In this document: positions 18,410 to 27,712 of the stretch, in pieces
How the letters are laid out: each line of letters begins with the position of its first letter
How positions within the stretch are numbered: the first letter of the stretch is position 1
Assembly: GCF_007197775.1 (NCBI RefSeq)
Contig: NZ_CP041638.1
Span: forward strand, 2,666,001-2,730,000
Length of the DNA: 64,000 nucleotides
Direction of reading: 5' to 3'
DNA from: Thalassotalea sp. PS06
GTDB taxonomy: Bacteria; Pseudomonadota; Gammaproteobacteria; Enterobacterales; Alteromonadaceae
Notes under the pieces: model-generated
What the model was told of the DNA's origin: nothing
Databases searched by the model: none
The model's input: the letters and a program-made list of their open reading frames with translations, nothing else
Translations under genes and position numbers: made by a program

Positions 18410-19078
18410 TTAACTCACAAATGCATCGGTTAATATGCTAGAAGTTAATAACCTAACAATGTTGTTATGAGATTTGGAGGTATCTATGCGTACATCTGCT
18501 TCTTGCCTAGTTGGTAAGATGAACTCAAAAAGTGCATTTCTAACTGTATGTCGATATTGATTTGATATAGATTGGATATCGCGCCCTCGCGCTTTTAAAT
18601 CTCTTTCAATTCTCCGGAGAAGGCAAATATCAATTGGTGTATCTATAAATATGTTTAAAGAAAATTTTGTTTTAAGGTGCTCATTCGTTAATAAAAACAA
18701 CCCTTCAACAATAACAATTTTTGTTGGGTCAATATATTTAAATGTATCCAATTTGGAATGACTACTAAAGCAGTACTCATTAATTTTAATGGAAAGTTTT
18801 TTTTCCAATTGTTCCAAGTCACTTAACAACTTATCATGTTCTATAGACAATGGATTATCAAAATTATAAGAACCGACTTGCACTGGCTCTAAATCTTTGA
18901 GGCACTTGTAATATTCATCCTCGCTAATTACGCTTGCAGTACCAATTCCCCAATAACTATTGATACTATCACACAATTTCCTTGCAAAAGTAGATTTCCC
19001 TGAGCCAGAGGCCCCGGTAACACTAATAAACTTCACTTTATCTATACTTTCGTAATTTTCCATTTTGAAAATCATCAA
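18410..19078 (-). CDS. Uridine kinase-like P-loop kinase
   Basis: 222 residues. Walker A is GASGSGKST near the N-terminus; KIVIVEGLFLL, LNIFIDTPIDICLLRRIERD and RDIQSISNQY match the uridine kinase / phosphoribulokinase fold. Classical members phosphorylate uridine or other small hydroxyl compounds. Inside a polysaccharide cluster, next to a nucleotidyltransferase-like protein and a phosphodiesterase, it more plausibly makes a phosphorylated precursor or modification, but the substrate is unknown. The start is TTG/ATG at 19078-19075 or ATG 19063. It overlaps the upstream glycosyltransferase gene by up to 41 nt. Confidence 0.82.
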   Translation of the reverse strand: MMIFKMENYESIDKVKFISVTGASGSGKSTFARKLCDSINSYWGIGTASVISEDEYYKCLKDLEPVQVGSYNFDNPLSIEHDKLLSDLEQLEKKLSIKINEYCFSSHSKLDTFKYIDPTKIVIVEGLFLLTNEHLKTKFSLNIFIDTPIDICLLRRIERDLKARGRDIQSISNQYRHTVRNALFEFILPTRQEADVRIDTSKSHNNIVRLLTSSILTDAFVS

Positions 19079-19802
19079 TAATCAGTTTTGTTAATGGTAT
19101 AAAAGATTTTAAATATCTACCCAGTAATCTTTTGGGCTGAGATAACATTCTATAAAGCCACTCCAAATGAAGTAATTGTACAATTTGGGGAGCCCTTTTT
19201 TGCCTTCCCACGAGAAAGTCAATTGAAGCTCCAACACAAAGCGCGAAACCTCGAAAATGGGTTTCCTTTAATTTCATGGCTAAAACTTCTTGTCTTGGCG
19301 AGCCTACGGCAAGAAAAACAATATCTGGATTTTCATTTTCAATTGCGTTAATGCATTTTTCTACTTCGTTATCTATTTCGATAAAACCAAAAGGAGGAGA
19401 ATATAAACTTATATGTTTTACATTAAATAAGTTGTAAAGTGTTTCGACATCATCATTTTGCCCACCAATAACCATGACTCGTTTTTTAGACAAGCTATTT
19501 TCAAATAAAAGCTTAGTTAAGTCACTACCAGGAATTACATGTTTGATAGGATGCTTGTATAGTTTTGAGACCAATTTCAAAATTCTACTATCACATACGA
19601 CGTAATCGGCGCCATCATATGCCCTGTGAAACTGAGAATTCGTACCTCCCTTTATCCTTAACACGTGGTCAACGTTAGGCGTTACAAGATAGTTGTATTT
19701 TTGATGTTCATGATTTTCAATTAAATTTACCAGATTATTCATGTTGTGTTGTTGGTGGAGCTTTAGCCCAAATATCTGATTACGCTGCGTGGAATTCATC
19801 AT
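19038..19802 (-). CDS. WecG/TagA/CpsF-family glycosyltransferase
   Basis: 254 residues with the full GT26 family pattern: TPNVDHVLRI, YVVCDSRILKLVSKLY, VIPGSDLTKLL, a central VMVIGGQNDD, PDIVFLAVGSPRQEVLAMK, CVGASIDFLVGRQKRAPQ and EWLYRMLSQPKRLLGRYL. Members transfer an amino or deoxy sugar such as ManNAc onto a lipid-linked acceptor at the cytoplasmic face of the membrane. Its start overlaps the 3' end of the GT4 gene by 23 nt and its end overlaps the kinase gene. Donor specificity cannot be predicted. Confidence 0.93.
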   Translation of the reverse strand: MMNSTQRNQIFGLKLHQQHNMNNLVNLIENHEHQKYNYLVTPNVDHVLRIKGGTNSQFHRAYDGADYVVCDSRILKLVSKLYKHPIKHVIPGSDLTKLLFENSLSKKRVMVIGGQNDDVETLYNLFNVKHISLYSPPFGFIEIDNEVEKCINAIENENPDIVFLAVGSPRQEVLAMKLKETHFRGFALCVGASIDFLVGRQKRAPQIVQLLHLEWLYRMLSQPKRLLGRYLKSFIPLTKLIIDDFQNGKLRKYR

Positions 19803-20867
19803 AAATACTACTTACCCTCTTTGTCATGGCTGTACTAGAAAACTCATTTTCAAATTTGTTCCTAGAACACATCCCTAAATTTTCTCGAAGTAGTTCGTCA
19901 TCGTGCATTCTAATAATAGCTTTAGATAAGGAATCAATAGAGGAGTGCTCAACAATTAAAGCTGAAACATTATTCTGAAGAGTCTCAGATACACCTTCAA
20001 CATTCGTACAAATTATAGGCATCCCAACAGACATTGCTTCCAACAAAACCATTGGCAGCCCTTCACCAGGCAAACTTGGAAGAATGAATAAATCATTTTT
20101 CAACATCTCTTCTTGGACACTATCTCGAAACCCTAGTAAATTAACTTGTATATTGGAGCTCCTGCATTCATTTAGAACCTCTTTTCTATACGATTCTTCT
20201 ACAAATCTACCAACTAGATTTAGATTACAATTTACATTACTCTTTTTGATTGCTTTAACTAAGTTAAGAATACCTTTTCGCTCTCTGAAAAGCCCAACAC
20301 AACAAATATTAAAATTATTATTAGTTACTGAATAATTTCTACTTAGATTTAACTTATATTCAGGAACACCATTATTAACTTGGATTAGCTTATCACTGTT
20401 GAAAAAGGGTTTTGCATAATCAAATATTGATGACGATACACAGATTACTCTGTCACAAAAAAATCCTGAGAAAACCTCTGAAGCAACATTTAAATAATTT
20501 TTTATGCGAGAATTGCCGCATCGAATGGTCGGGCTATGCAAGTGATAAATAAGTTTTTATCACTAAAGGCTGTACATAATACTCCCACCAGCAATGACCG
20601 TGGAGTATGACAGTGAATTATCTGAGTATTACTAAGTCGAACATATTTTCTAATTTTTATTAGATTTTTAAAGTCAAAGAGGCCTTTCAAACCAAACGGA
20701 ACAATATTATCTTTATCACCTTTAAAATTCTTCATAAAATGCCCATTTTTCAACGTGATGAATTTCAATAAATAATCGTAGTTAGTTAACTCCAAAGAGA
20801 GAAGCTCTTGAACTTTTTCCGCCCCTCCATAAAAATCCCCGTTTACTATGTGAACTACCTTACGCAC
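19780..20867 (-). pseudogene. GT4-family glycosyltransferase with an apparent -1 frameshift
   Basis: Two overlapping frames make one glycosyltransferase. The N-terminal part (20867 to about 20555) starts VVHIVNGDFYGGAEKVQELL, typical of GT4. The C-terminal part (about 20553 to 19780) carries NICCVGLFRERKGILNLVKAI, FILPSLPGEGLPMVLLEAMSVGMPII and the GT4 sugar-nucleotide region. At the junction the coding strand reads GAT AAA AAC TTA in the first frame. One extra A in the A5 run (plus-strand T run 20554-20558) would join SDK to LIYHLHSPTIR, restoring the usual YHxHSP motif. It could be a real mutation, phase variation in a short homopolymer, or a sequencing error. Without repair the product is a 121-residue fragment. 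Confidence 0.85.
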
Positions 20868-20980
20868 AAAATACTCTCCAATATAATATAGGACTCACAC
20901 TCCTTCCAATTACAAGCTTTTCTTTGCCACTTCTACTTACATTCAATAAGTTCTCTACCAAGCAGATGTATGCCAACAGC
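20868..20980. other. Intergenic
   Basis: 113 bp, AT-rich, between the GT4 gene and the nucleotidyltransferase-like gene. Nothing recognised. Confidence 0.5.
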
Positions 20981-21940
20981 TCAAAACTCTGCTTTTTTTA
21001 ATCGGTAATATAGGATTCGGGATAACTTTTTTTCTTGTAGCCTGAATATAATCGATCGCAAAATTACAAAAAAATCCATAAAACGATTGTGAAACATAAC
21101 TCTTCTAGCTTTATGATGTTCCGCCAAAATCACTCTATAATTTTTATAAAACGTATCTTTATTGACATTTAAAATTAGAATTATCGCATTTTTAATATCT
21201 TCTACAAAACTTTCAGAACTTCCATTAAAAAACACTCCCGAATTGTCTAACCTTACTCGGTAAGCACTTAAAATATTGGGAATATTTAAGTTAGAGGAAA
21301 TATTGTCATTCTTTAGTTGTTCCCAGCATTTTGCCCTATTCCGATAACCACTAACATACATTCCCTTCGATATTAGAAAGGCATCCCCAACAGCCAAGTA
21401 ACACTTAGTAACCCATCTATATTGTTGTTCATTTAACGAAGAAAGTTCGCTTAAGTCTTCAAAATACTGTAAAGATTCACCATACCGATTCAGAACTAAT
21501 TTCACAGCCTCCCATAGATCTATATTACGAGAATCTAAAAACTCTCCTGGGGGATGGGCTTCCTCTTTCATAAAAATCCATTTTGCGGAATTATAAATAT
21601 CAAACATTAATAGATTAACATGAGACTTAATTCTTGAGCCATTTTGTACTGTGCCCAACTCATAGCGGTTTTTACTAACGCAAAACAGCTCGATATCAAA
21701 AGAAAATTTTTTTCTTAACTTCTTCTCTATGCTTTTTATTTTCCTGAACTGCTTAAAACTACTTATATAAACCCCAATCTCGATATCACTTATTAACTTT
21801 CTTTCTTGTGTATATAACAACTCGTCTAACGCTGCTGAACCAGCGTAAAATAACCCAATTACAGTGTTTAGGCTATACAACTCTTGGGTAAGCAGAAGAG
21901 CAACCTCTTTTGGAGGGGGCCCGACCGTATACTTATTCAT
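20981..21940 (-). CDS. Nucleotidyltransferase-fold protein of unknown substrate
   Basis: 319 residues. The N-terminal ~110 residues carry a Pol-beta-type nucleotidyltransferase pattern: LFYAGSAALDELLY as the GS motif and ISDIEIGVYI as the DxE metal site, with FDIELF as a plausible third acidic position. The rest is helical and unrecognised. Members of this fold transfer nucleotidyl groups to proteins, tRNA or small molecules. The gene overlaps the phosphodiesterase gene by 8 nt, suggesting coupled translation and linked function in polysaccharide modification. The assignment is from motif only. Confidence 0.65.
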   Translation of the reverse strand: MNKYTVGPPPKEVALLLTQELYSLNTVIGLFYAGSAALDELLYTQERKLISDIEIGVYISSFKQFRKIKSIEKKLRKKFSFDIELFCVSKNRYELGTVQNGSRIKSHVNLLMFDIYNSAKWIFMKEEAHPPGEFLDSRNIDLWEAVKLVLNRYGESLQYFEDLSELSSLNEQQYRWVTKCYLAVGDAFLISKGMYVSGYRNRAKCWEQLKNDNISSNLNIPNILSAYRVRLDNSGVFFNGSSESFVEDIKNAIILILNVNKDTFYKNYRVILAEHHKARRVMFHNRFMDFFVILRSIIFRLQEKKLSRILYYRLKKAEF

Positions 21941-23135
21941 CTAACAAACTCTTTCCATCCATGAAGCCAGGCACTTTAATACCAACATAGTTTAAAACCG
22001 TAGGAGTTATATCCACTAAACGACAGTTATCTAAATCTAAATTTAAATTAGATATAATTACGCCATCACACTCTGGATAATTAGGGTTATAACCATGCAT
22101 TGAGTTATTTCCTTTTGACCACCCCCAAATTGTTTTAGTAAATATCGAACCTGGTAATAAAGCGATAATTAAATTGCCATATTTTTCATCAGTTTGGTAC
22201 AAGTTATGATCTTTTAACTTCTGTTCGTCTAAAACTTCAAATAAACCTGCCAAGTGTTTATTAAATACCGAAAGGATCTCTTGCTCTTCTTCTTTGGATT
22301 TGACCCAGAAACGCGCAAAAGTGCCATCGATAACGTGATCATAACGGGTCAACGATAGGTTTTCTTGCTTGAAAACACTATAAAGGTCTACTCTTTCTTT
22401 TACTGTTATGTGTCCGTGGTCGCTCCACACGATAAGGTCCACCGAGCCTACGGTCGATACTAACTCTTCGTATTTATTTTTTAGAAGTGCATCAAGTGCA
22501 CGAAGCTTTCTCTTCGCCTCCGAAGATTCTTGCGTGTACTTATGTGAAAAATGGTCTACATCACCTAAAAACCAGTAAGTTACATCTTCTTTTCGATGCT
22601 CACTAAAACGATTTAAAATCTCACTTTCTTCCTTGAAACTCTTGTCCATACCAACAACGGTGTAAGAAACCGTATTCTTTCGAAAATAGTCAAATAAGCT
22701 GGGAACTAAAGTTAGATAGTCAGGTTCGTCATAATTACGTTTTTCAATAACATCTAACATAGAAATCATTTTATTATTTACATGAACAAACCTCGGTATT
22801 CCAAAAAACGATGTATTAAATCGCCCAACAGTCATCGATACCAGTTTATGTATCAAAAGTTTATAGATTAAAAAACTAGAAAAGAACCTATTATTGAAAG
22901 AATTAAATATCGAAAATGGTCCTCCAAACTTATTTTTAAACCACACAAACCACAAGCCATGATCTTTTGTATGCACCCCAGAATACATGCTCCCATGACA
23001 AGCTATACTGTAACCATATTCGCCCTTAATTCTGCCCTTCGTTCGAAATGAATTTAAGAAAGGCATTTCAGATAAACTCTCTGGCTTTAACCCGTCTAAA
23101 AATATTAGAAGTAGTTGTTTGTTTTTTTGAACCAC
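21933..23135 (-). CDS. Alkaline-phosphatase-superfamily phosphodiesterase
   Basis: 400 residues. Type I phosphodiesterase/nucleotide pyrophosphatase pattern: LLLIFLDGLKPESL with the first metal-binding Asp, a Ser/Thr-rich nucleophile region (GYSIACHGSMYSGVH), then GDVDHFSHKY and WSDHGHITV as the remaining metal ligands, and a C-terminal VDITPTVLNYVGI. No clear signal peptide, so it is probably cytoplasmic. The superfamily hydrolyses or transfers phosphoryl groups. The location between the polymerase and the nucleotidyltransferase points to a phosphate-containing substituent on the polysaccharide, though this is inference. It overlaps its neighbours by 8 nt and 1 nt. Confidence 0.85.
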   Translation of the reverse strand: MVQKNKQLLLIFLDGLKPESLSEMPFLNSFRTKGRIKGEYGYSIACHGSMYSGVHTKDHGLWFVWFKNKFGGPFSIFNSFNNRFFSSFLIYKLLIHKLVSMTVGRFNTSFFGIPRFVHVNNKMISMLDVIEKRNYDEPDYLTLVPSLFDYFRKNTVSYTVVGMDKSFKEESEILNRFSEHRKEDVTYWFLGDVDHFSHKYTQESSEAKRKLRALDALLKNKYEELVSTVGSVDLIVWSDHGHITVKERVDLYSVFKQENLSLTRYDHVIDGTFARFWVKSKEEEQEILSVFNKHLAGLFEVLDEQKLKDHNLYQTDEKYGNLIIALLPGSIFTKTIWGWSKGNNSMHGYNPNYPECDGVIISNLNLDLDNCRLVDITPTVLNYVGIKVPGFMDGKSLLDE

Positions 23136-24325
23136 TATAATTTCCTACTCAAAATTTTATGTTGAAAATCGTAAAAACTAGATATTACGACAATTCCCCA
23201 AAATACAATCTGAAAATTGGTATCTGAATAAATATTGTCTGTTATTGACATAACAACGAAAGCTGCCGACAAACTTCCCCCTAAAAACCTAGCTATCATT
23301 ATTTTACCCGAGCAAACTCTTTTCGTTAAACACCTAAAAATAAGAATGAAAGCGGGCGCGAAATAAAAAATCAAGCCAAAAACTCCAGCGTTAATAAACA
23401 CTCTTAGGTAATCATTATGTGGCTCGCTAACATAGGCTATATTCAATTTCTGAGTTATATAATAGGTCGAAGCATCGCTCCCAGCCCCAAATAAGTAATC
23501 CTTCAATTCCACCATTGAAAATAGACGATGCCATAAATCTAGCCTCCACATTATTGAGCGAATTCCCTTGCCTGAAGATATTACTTCCTCGTAGAAAAGA
23601 GAAGAGGCCATAATCACTACTATTAGTGCTATGACCCAAAGGATTATATTTTTTTTCCCATATTTAAATGTGAGATAGAACAAAACAATCGAGGCAATAC
23701 CGACGTAAGCAACTCTAGCCTTGGTTAAAACTACAGCGAATAGTAATGCCCCAATCGCTATATAGAAAAATTTCCTTTGCGGCTTAACAAACAGGGCATA
23801 ACTAAACAACAAAGAAAAAATCGCAACCAAGTACACACCGAACGCATTTGGATGAACAAAAATCGACCTAATTGCATGCGAACTAACATCGGTTCCACCT
23901 CTAGTTTCGTAAAAATTGTAATAGTCTCCAACAGCCAATTGAAAAAAACCAAAACCTAAAGGAATAAGAGAGCCTAGAAAAGTAATTTTAGCTAGCGAGA
24001 AAGATTGATAGTTAGTAATAAAATTGATGGCTAAAACTTGAAAAGAGAGAATTGAAAACAATCTTACATATTCACTAAAACTAACATTTAGTCCTAAGTT
24101 CAATATATCGCCGACAACACTGATCAAAATAAAGTAAAGATATGCTCGAGAACAACGAAATTTTTGATCTTTAATGATGAGATAAACACACAATACCGAT
24201 GCCGATAATGCGATAAATCCATTCATCAGATAGGAGTAATCACCGAGTAGCCCTGTTGAAGGCCGCATTAAAATTAACATTAAAAACGCTGTCGATGTAA
24301 ACCCGTATGTTGTAATTTTTAGCAT
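23135..24325 (-). CDS. O-antigen ligase / polysaccharide polymerase-like membrane protein
   Basis: 396 residues, about ten to eleven hydrophobic helices. The periplasmic loop signature of the Wzy/WaaL family is present: LFGAGSDAS...YVSEPHNDYLRVFINAGVFGLIFYF, with the conserved His-Asn-Asp. Such proteins polymerise lipid-linked repeat units or ligate glycan to an acceptor in the periplasm. With a flippase and Wzc in the same cluster, a polymerase role is more likely than a ligase. Its end overlaps the phosphodiesterase gene start by one base. Confidence 0.85.
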   Translation of the reverse strand: MLKITTYGFTSTAFLMLILMRPSTGLLGDYSYLMNGFIALSASVLCVYLIIKDQKFRCSRAYLYFILISVVGDILNLGLNVSFSEYVRLFSILSFQVLAINFITNYQSFSLAKITFLGSLIPLGFGFFQLAVGDYYNFYETRGGTDVSSHAIRSIFVHPNAFGVYLVAIFSLLFSYALFVKPQRKFFYIAIGALLFAVVLTKARVAYVGIASIVLFYLTFKYGKKNIILWVIALIVVIMASSLFYEEVISSGKGIRSIMWRLDLWHRLFSMVELKDYLFGAGSDASTYYITQKLNIAYVSEPHNDYLRVFINAGVFGLIFYFAPAFILIFRCLTKRVCSGKIMIARFLGGSLSAAFVVMSITDNIYSDTNFQIVFWGIVVISSFYDFQHKILSRKL

Positions 24326-24338
24326 TGTCTAAGGGCGA

Positions 24339-25208
24339 CTAATTATGGTTACTTAAATTCAGGCTTTGGGCTAACTTCTTTACTTCTCGTAAACTCATTT
24401 TCAATACTGGCCAAAAGGGCCCGCCTTTCAACAACTTTAGGTATTCATGCATAGAAATCTGCATGTTATATTCCATTTTCCAAAGAGTTTTTATCAGTTC
24501 TATTTCATTGTTATTAATACTATGTTTATCTTTTACAATACTCAGCCCCCTAACTCTTCGCTCGAAATTACTTATTCGAGAAAACCCATGATCAAAATCT
24601 TTAACTTGTGTTCTATGCCTAAATCGCTTTGCTAACCCTTTTGCTTTTATCAACCTAATCCATAATTCCCAATCTTGAAGAGCAGGTAAGCGTTCGTCAA
24701 ATAGCTCGGACTTTAAGCGAGAAGCCTTAGTAAACACTTGATTTCCAACGCAATTAAACTTGATCAAATCTTTATGACCAAAAATCAAATCTTTATTTAA
24801 TTTTGAGAAAAGTGCATAGAAGACACTATCTAAACGTTTTTCAAAAATTGACTTCGTACAAATGAATGAATACTTATCTTCCCATTTACTTACTAGAAAC
24901 TCTATTCTATCTTCGGTAAAATAATCATCATCATCTAACCCAGTAATAAAAAAACCACTAGCTTTATTAATAGCTAAGTTTCTAGCGACACAAGCCCCTT
25001 TAGGTTTATCATACTTCAAATAAATCAAATTAGGATATCGAATTAAATAATTATCCATTAACTTATCTGTTTCTGGATCTAGTCCGTCGGAGACAACGAT
25101 TAATTCTATATCTTTATAACTCTGCTTCAACACGGACTCGATAGCTCGTTTTAGCAGTTTCGGCCTTCTGTGTGTAGGTATGTATACCGTTACTTTGTTT
25201 TTATTCAT
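24339..25208 (-). CDS. GT2-family glycosyltransferase
   Basis: 289 residues. GT-A fold pattern: VTVYIPTHRRPKLLKRAIES, LIVVSDGLDPE, GACVARNLAINKASG and the metal-binding acidic motif GLDDDDYF. LQDWELWIRL later in the protein is typical of family 2 enzymes. It would add one sugar to the growing lipid-linked unit on the cytoplasmic side. The start overlaps the end of the upstream glycosyltransferase gene by 8 nt. Confidence 0.92.
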   Translation of the reverse strand: MNKNKVTVYIPTHRRPKLLKRAIESVLKQSYKDIELIVVSDGLDPETDKLMDNYLIRYPNLIYLKYDKPKGACVARNLAINKASGFFITGLDDDDYFTEDRIEFLVSKWEDKYSFICTKSIFEKRLDSVFYALFSKLNKDLIFGHKDLIKFNCVGNQVFTKASRLKSELFDERLPALQDWELWIRLIKAKGLAKRFRHRTQVKDFDHGFSRISNFERRVRGLSIVKDKHSINNNEIELIKTLWKMEYNMQISMHEYLKLLKGGPFWPVLKMSLREVKKLAQSLNLSNHN

Positions 25209-26133
25209 TATTATTTATAAAGGTGTTGTAATTATTCTTTATTCGAAAATAATCAAAAATATTAACTAACTGGAGATCATTTCCACTCTCGAAGTAATTC
25301 TCGTTTTTTAAACCAATATCTTGCACCGATTCTACAGATATAAACCTTGTTCTAAAATCTCTATCGTCCTTTACTTTCTTGCATGGTATATTATGCTTCA
25401 AGCAAAACGCTTTAAACCAAATATCATCGGCATTAGGGCAAAGTTCCAGTACCATTTCAATATTAATATCAGAAGGGTCGATTACCCCTCTAGGAACAAA
25501 AGTTCCCCCTCCCGTCGTAATAAACGTGGTCCTATCCACTTCATGCGACGATGACTCCATACCCCAGTGCCTATAAGGTTTGATATTACCTTGACTATCG
25601 AACGTAACTTTATGAGCTCTATGTCCCACAATAACACCTGGGAACTTTTCATGTTCAATTAATAGCAATTCAATTAGATCATGAGGGTACAAAATATCAT
25701 CATCTATAAGAATCAAATTGGAATCAGGAAACGACTGAAGAGAGGGTATCAATTTTTTATATGATCTAAGGTTTTTACAAAACCTTATTTCAAGCCCCCT
25801 TTCAACTTGCTTTCGAATCAATATTGGTAATTGTTCAAACGTAAATTCTTCCTCATCTAACCAAAGTACTACCCTATGAGGCTTTATGGTCTGTTCTGAT
25901 ATCGATTCGATAGTTAAATGCACTTCATGAATACGTTTACTGTAAGTAGTAAGACTTACTACAGTGGGGGTTTCACTATCACTTAAATCACGTGTTATCA
26001 TACCTTTTGAATTTAACGTCGAATTCAATAAGTGATTTGCCCTAATTTTTAGTTCAAAAGTTCTTTCTATTCGCTCTGCAGTATTTACGGAAGCAATAAA
26101 CTTCTGGCAAAAGTTGATCAATTTTTTAAACAC
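25201..26133 (-). CDS. GT-A fold glycosyltransferase-like protein
   Basis: 310 residues. TPTVVSLTTYSKRI, SISEQTIKPHRVVLWLDE, RSYKKLIPSL and the acidic SNLILIDDDILYP (DDD metal motif), then NADDIWFKAFCLKH, match a capsular-polysaccharide glycosyltransferase-like family. In its members the DDD motif binds the nucleotide-sugar metal. The family is commonly found beside sulfotransferases in capsule clusters. Acceptor and donor unknown. It lies 13 nt downstream of a sulfotransferase gene. Confidence 0.85.
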   Translation of the reverse strand: MFKKLINFCQKFIASVNTAERIERTFELKIRANHLLNSTLNSKGMITRDLSDSETPTVVSLTTYSKRIHEVHLTIESISEQTIKPHRVVLWLDEEEFTFEQLPILIRKQVERGLEIRFCKNLRSYKKLIPSLQSFPDSNLILIDDDILYPHDLIELLLIEHEKFPGVIVGHRAHKVTFDSQGNIKPYRHWGMESSSHEVDRTTFITTGGGTFVPRGVIDPSDINIEMVLELCPNADDIWFKAFCLKHNIPCKKVKDDRDFRTRFISVESVQDIGLKNENYFESGNDLQLVNIFDYFRIKNNYNTFINNNE

Positions 26134-26146
26134 GATAAGTTATCCT

Positions 26147-26851
26147 TTAAATTTTATCATATCCAAAAAGGTCAAAATCCTTAGAATATAAATAATTAAT
26201 TTTTTCAACCACCTGTCTATTTTTGTAATATGACAAATAATGTTCCCTGACAACTTTATTCTCACACTTCAAAGGAACATTAAGTTTCAACACTTGAGAA
26301 ATATGCGAATACGATTCTTCTATATTTTCAAAATAAAAAATCTCATCGACTTGACACTCTAATTTATGATCATAAATAAATAGGTATTGAGGTTTAAATA
26401 ATTTATGAAGTTGTATTTGTTCTTTATCTAAATAATCCAACACAAACATTTCAAATGTAGGATAATGCTTATTTATAAGTTCTTTAAAATATAAACCGCC
26501 AATTTGATTACCACCTCTCTTTAAATATTCGTAAGTTGAAACTGCCCTATCGTAAGGATTTCTAACGAATGTAAACTTAAAGAATTCGCTGTACTTTATA
26601 ACATCACTCCTAGAGTATTCGTGAAAACTACAGTGGTCTCGATTTACTTTTTTGCCTTGTAAAGCATTAAGTATGCTAGTACCTGCTGTTTTAGGTATAT
26701 GAATAAAAATACATTCATATTTCTTTGTATATGCTCGGTATGGATAATCAGATTGCCACTTTATTTTTAAATCACGAACGATTGAGAAAGGTGATACTAA
26801 TGAAAGTGATCTAAAATATCTCCTAAAAATTGAATTATTTCGACGAATCAT
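26147..26851 (-). CDS. Sulfotransferase family 2 protein
   Basis: 234 residues. The PAPS 5'-phosphosulfate loop is CIFIHIPKTAGTSILNAL, followed by FKFTFVRNPYDRAVSTYEYL, the 3'-phosphate binding region of carbohydrate sulfotransferases. Such enzymes move sulfate from PAPS to glycan hydroxyls. Together with the next gene it indicates a sulfated exopolysaccharide, common in marine bacteria. Bacterial sulfotransferases of this type act in the cytoplasm on lipid-linked or nucleotide-linked sugars. Confidence 0.9.
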   Translation of the reverse strand: MIRRNNSIFRRYFRSLSLVSPFSIVRDLKIKWQSDYPYRAYTKKYECIFIHIPKTAGTSILNALQGKKVNRDHCSFHEYSRSDVIKYSEFFKFTFVRNPYDRAVSTYEYLKRGGNQIGGLYFKELINKHYPTFEMFVLDYLDKEQIQLHKLFKPQYLFIYDHKLECQVDEIFYFENIEESYSHISQVLKLNVPLKCENKVVREHYLSYYKNRQVVEKINYLYSKDFDLFGYDKI

Positions 26852-26886
26852 TTAAAACCTTTAAATATTGGAGATGTGATGGACCA

Positions 26887-27711
26887 TTACTTCAAATAGG
26901 GACTTAACCAAGGGAAAGAACGTCCGGTTAGAGTTTCTAAGCTTTGAAATTTTCCTTTATAAAATTCTAGGAGATACGCTCTATCTTGATCTAGCATTTT
27001 GAATGTCTTATTGGAGTTATACTTCTCATTGAGGTTAAGTTTCTTGGTATCGATAGTTATCCCAAGGAAGTCAAATACCTCTTTAATCTTCAACTCATTT
27101 TTCAAGTCGGATATATCTAAAAATAACAGTTGTTCCTCATTGAACAGTTTTTTATACCTGATTATTTGTTCTTCATATAATCCACGAGCTTTATACGAAA
27201 AGTACTTGTATTCGTAGAAGAAAGGAGACTCATGGTGGACCTGGTAGCGTTCACTTTCCGTGCGAATAGCTCGACTAAAATCAAGAGGATCGTACGCTGA
27301 AGTTTTGTTAGTAAAATTCTGGTGATTATATTGTGAAAAAGCTCTATCAATAGGATCTCTTAATAAAATGACTAGTTTTGCTTCCGGATGATGTTGGGCT
27401 AAATGCTCTGGAACTTTATGATGGAACAAATAATCTGGGGTTGCTTCACCTGAAACACTATTTCTGCCTTTCCAAAAAGGGAATGCTGACCTGTAATAGC
27501 CCTTACCACGGGAGTAATTTTCTGTGTAAAAATATAATTCTTTTTGTCTAGGAGGTTTAAAATTAACTCCGGCTTGCTCAATGTATTTGAACAAAGAAGT
27601 GGTTCCTGCTTTTTGAGCTCCTAGAATGAAAAAATCGGGGTCGCTCCCTAACTTTAAAAAGCTTTTTACCTTACGAAATAACAATTTTTGTACCTTAGAG
27701 GGAGTATTCAT
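26887..27711 (-). CDS. Sulfotransferase domain protein
   Basis: 274 residues, a heparan-sulfate-sulfotransferase-like enzyme distinct from its neighbour. The PAPS loop is FFILGAQKAGTTSLFKYI; KLVILLRDPIDRAFSQYNH is the 3'-phosphate site; DISDLKNE and FLGI follow as usual. KELYFYTENYSRGKGYYRSAF is a typical substrate segment. It begins one codon after the flippase stop region and is clearly co-transcribed. Two different sulfotransferases imply at least two sulfation positions or sugars. Confidence 0.92.
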   Translation of the reverse strand: MNTPSKVQKLLFRKVKSFLKLGSDPDFFILGAQKAGTTSLFKYIEQAGVNFKPPRQKELYFYTENYSRGKGYYRSAFPFWKGRNSVSGEATPDYLFHHKVPEHLAQHHPEAKLVILLRDPIDRAFSQYNHQNFTNKTSAYDPLDFSRAIRTESERYQVHHESPFFYEYKYFSYKARGLYEEQIIRYKKLFNEEQLLFLDISDLKNELKIKEVFDFLGITIDTKKLNLNEKYNSNKTFKMLDQDRAYLLEFYKGKFQSLETLTGRSFPWLSPYLK

Positions 27712-27712
27712 T

